From Candidatus Tenebribacter mawsonii (GTDB lineage: Bacteria; Cloacimonadota; Cloacimonadia; Cloacimonadales; TCS61), in NCBI GenBank assembly GCA_030765665.1, contig JAVCCD010000138.1, forward strand, positions 1-5,500: a DNA stretch of 5,500 nt, written 5' to 3'. Every line of letters begins with the position of its first letter. Position 1 is the first letter of the stretch. The translations under genes were made by a program, and so were the position numbers. The notes under the pieces are model-generated. The model searched no databases and was not told the origin of the DNA. It saw only the letters and a list, made by a program, of their open reading frames with translations. This document shows positions 5,475 through 5,500 of the stretch, piece by piece.

Positions 5475-5500
5475 ATATTAATTTCGAAAAAATCTATTTA

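Overview
The window is AT-rich and every convincing gene lies on the minus strand, so transcription runs from high to low coordinates. A lipoprotein and a probable outer-membrane barrel protein point to a diderm bacterium. Most starts have a GGAG- or GAGG-type ribosome binding site, often inside the end of the upstream gene. This argues mildly against typical Bacteroidota and fits other low-GC lineages of the FCB type (for example Cloacimonadota-like). That placement is inference only.

Region 1 (about 4344-5438) is a mobile element. It is a REP-associated, IS200-like Y1 tyrosine transposase (RAYT, 4610-5245) between two arrays of a 42-bp tandem repeat: six units at 4344-4584 and four at 5256-5412. 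Each unit is a 21-bp hairpin plus a 21-bp spacer. Both arrays have the same polarity and both end in the same 26-bp cap with a different small hairpin (4585-4610 and 5413-5438). A near-perfect 35-bp palindrome (5440-5474) sits one base beyond the outer cap. This is the most interesting part of the window.

Region 2 (78-4333) is a compact run of six genes that looks like one operon. In transcription order these are an endonuclease/exonuclease/phosphatase-family hydrolase, an EamA/DMT-family 10-helix transporter, a stand-alone class I glutamine amidotransferase, a secreted probable beta-barrel protein, an AlkD-type DNA alkylation repair glycosylase and a small LPP20-like lipoprotein. Gaps are 2, 32, -1, 3 and 2 nt, so translational coupling is likely. 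The genes do not form a recognisable pathway; DNA repair, transport and envelope functions appear simply to be co-transcribed.

The two regions meet at 4334-4343. Array 1 ends only 10 nt before the ATG of the first operon gene, and array 2 ends at the same distance before the ATG of the transposase. Both genes therefore carry a hairpin array as their 5' leader, and both leaders look like shortened copies of the repeat spacer. Positions 1-77 and 5475-5500 hold no gene that I can support.
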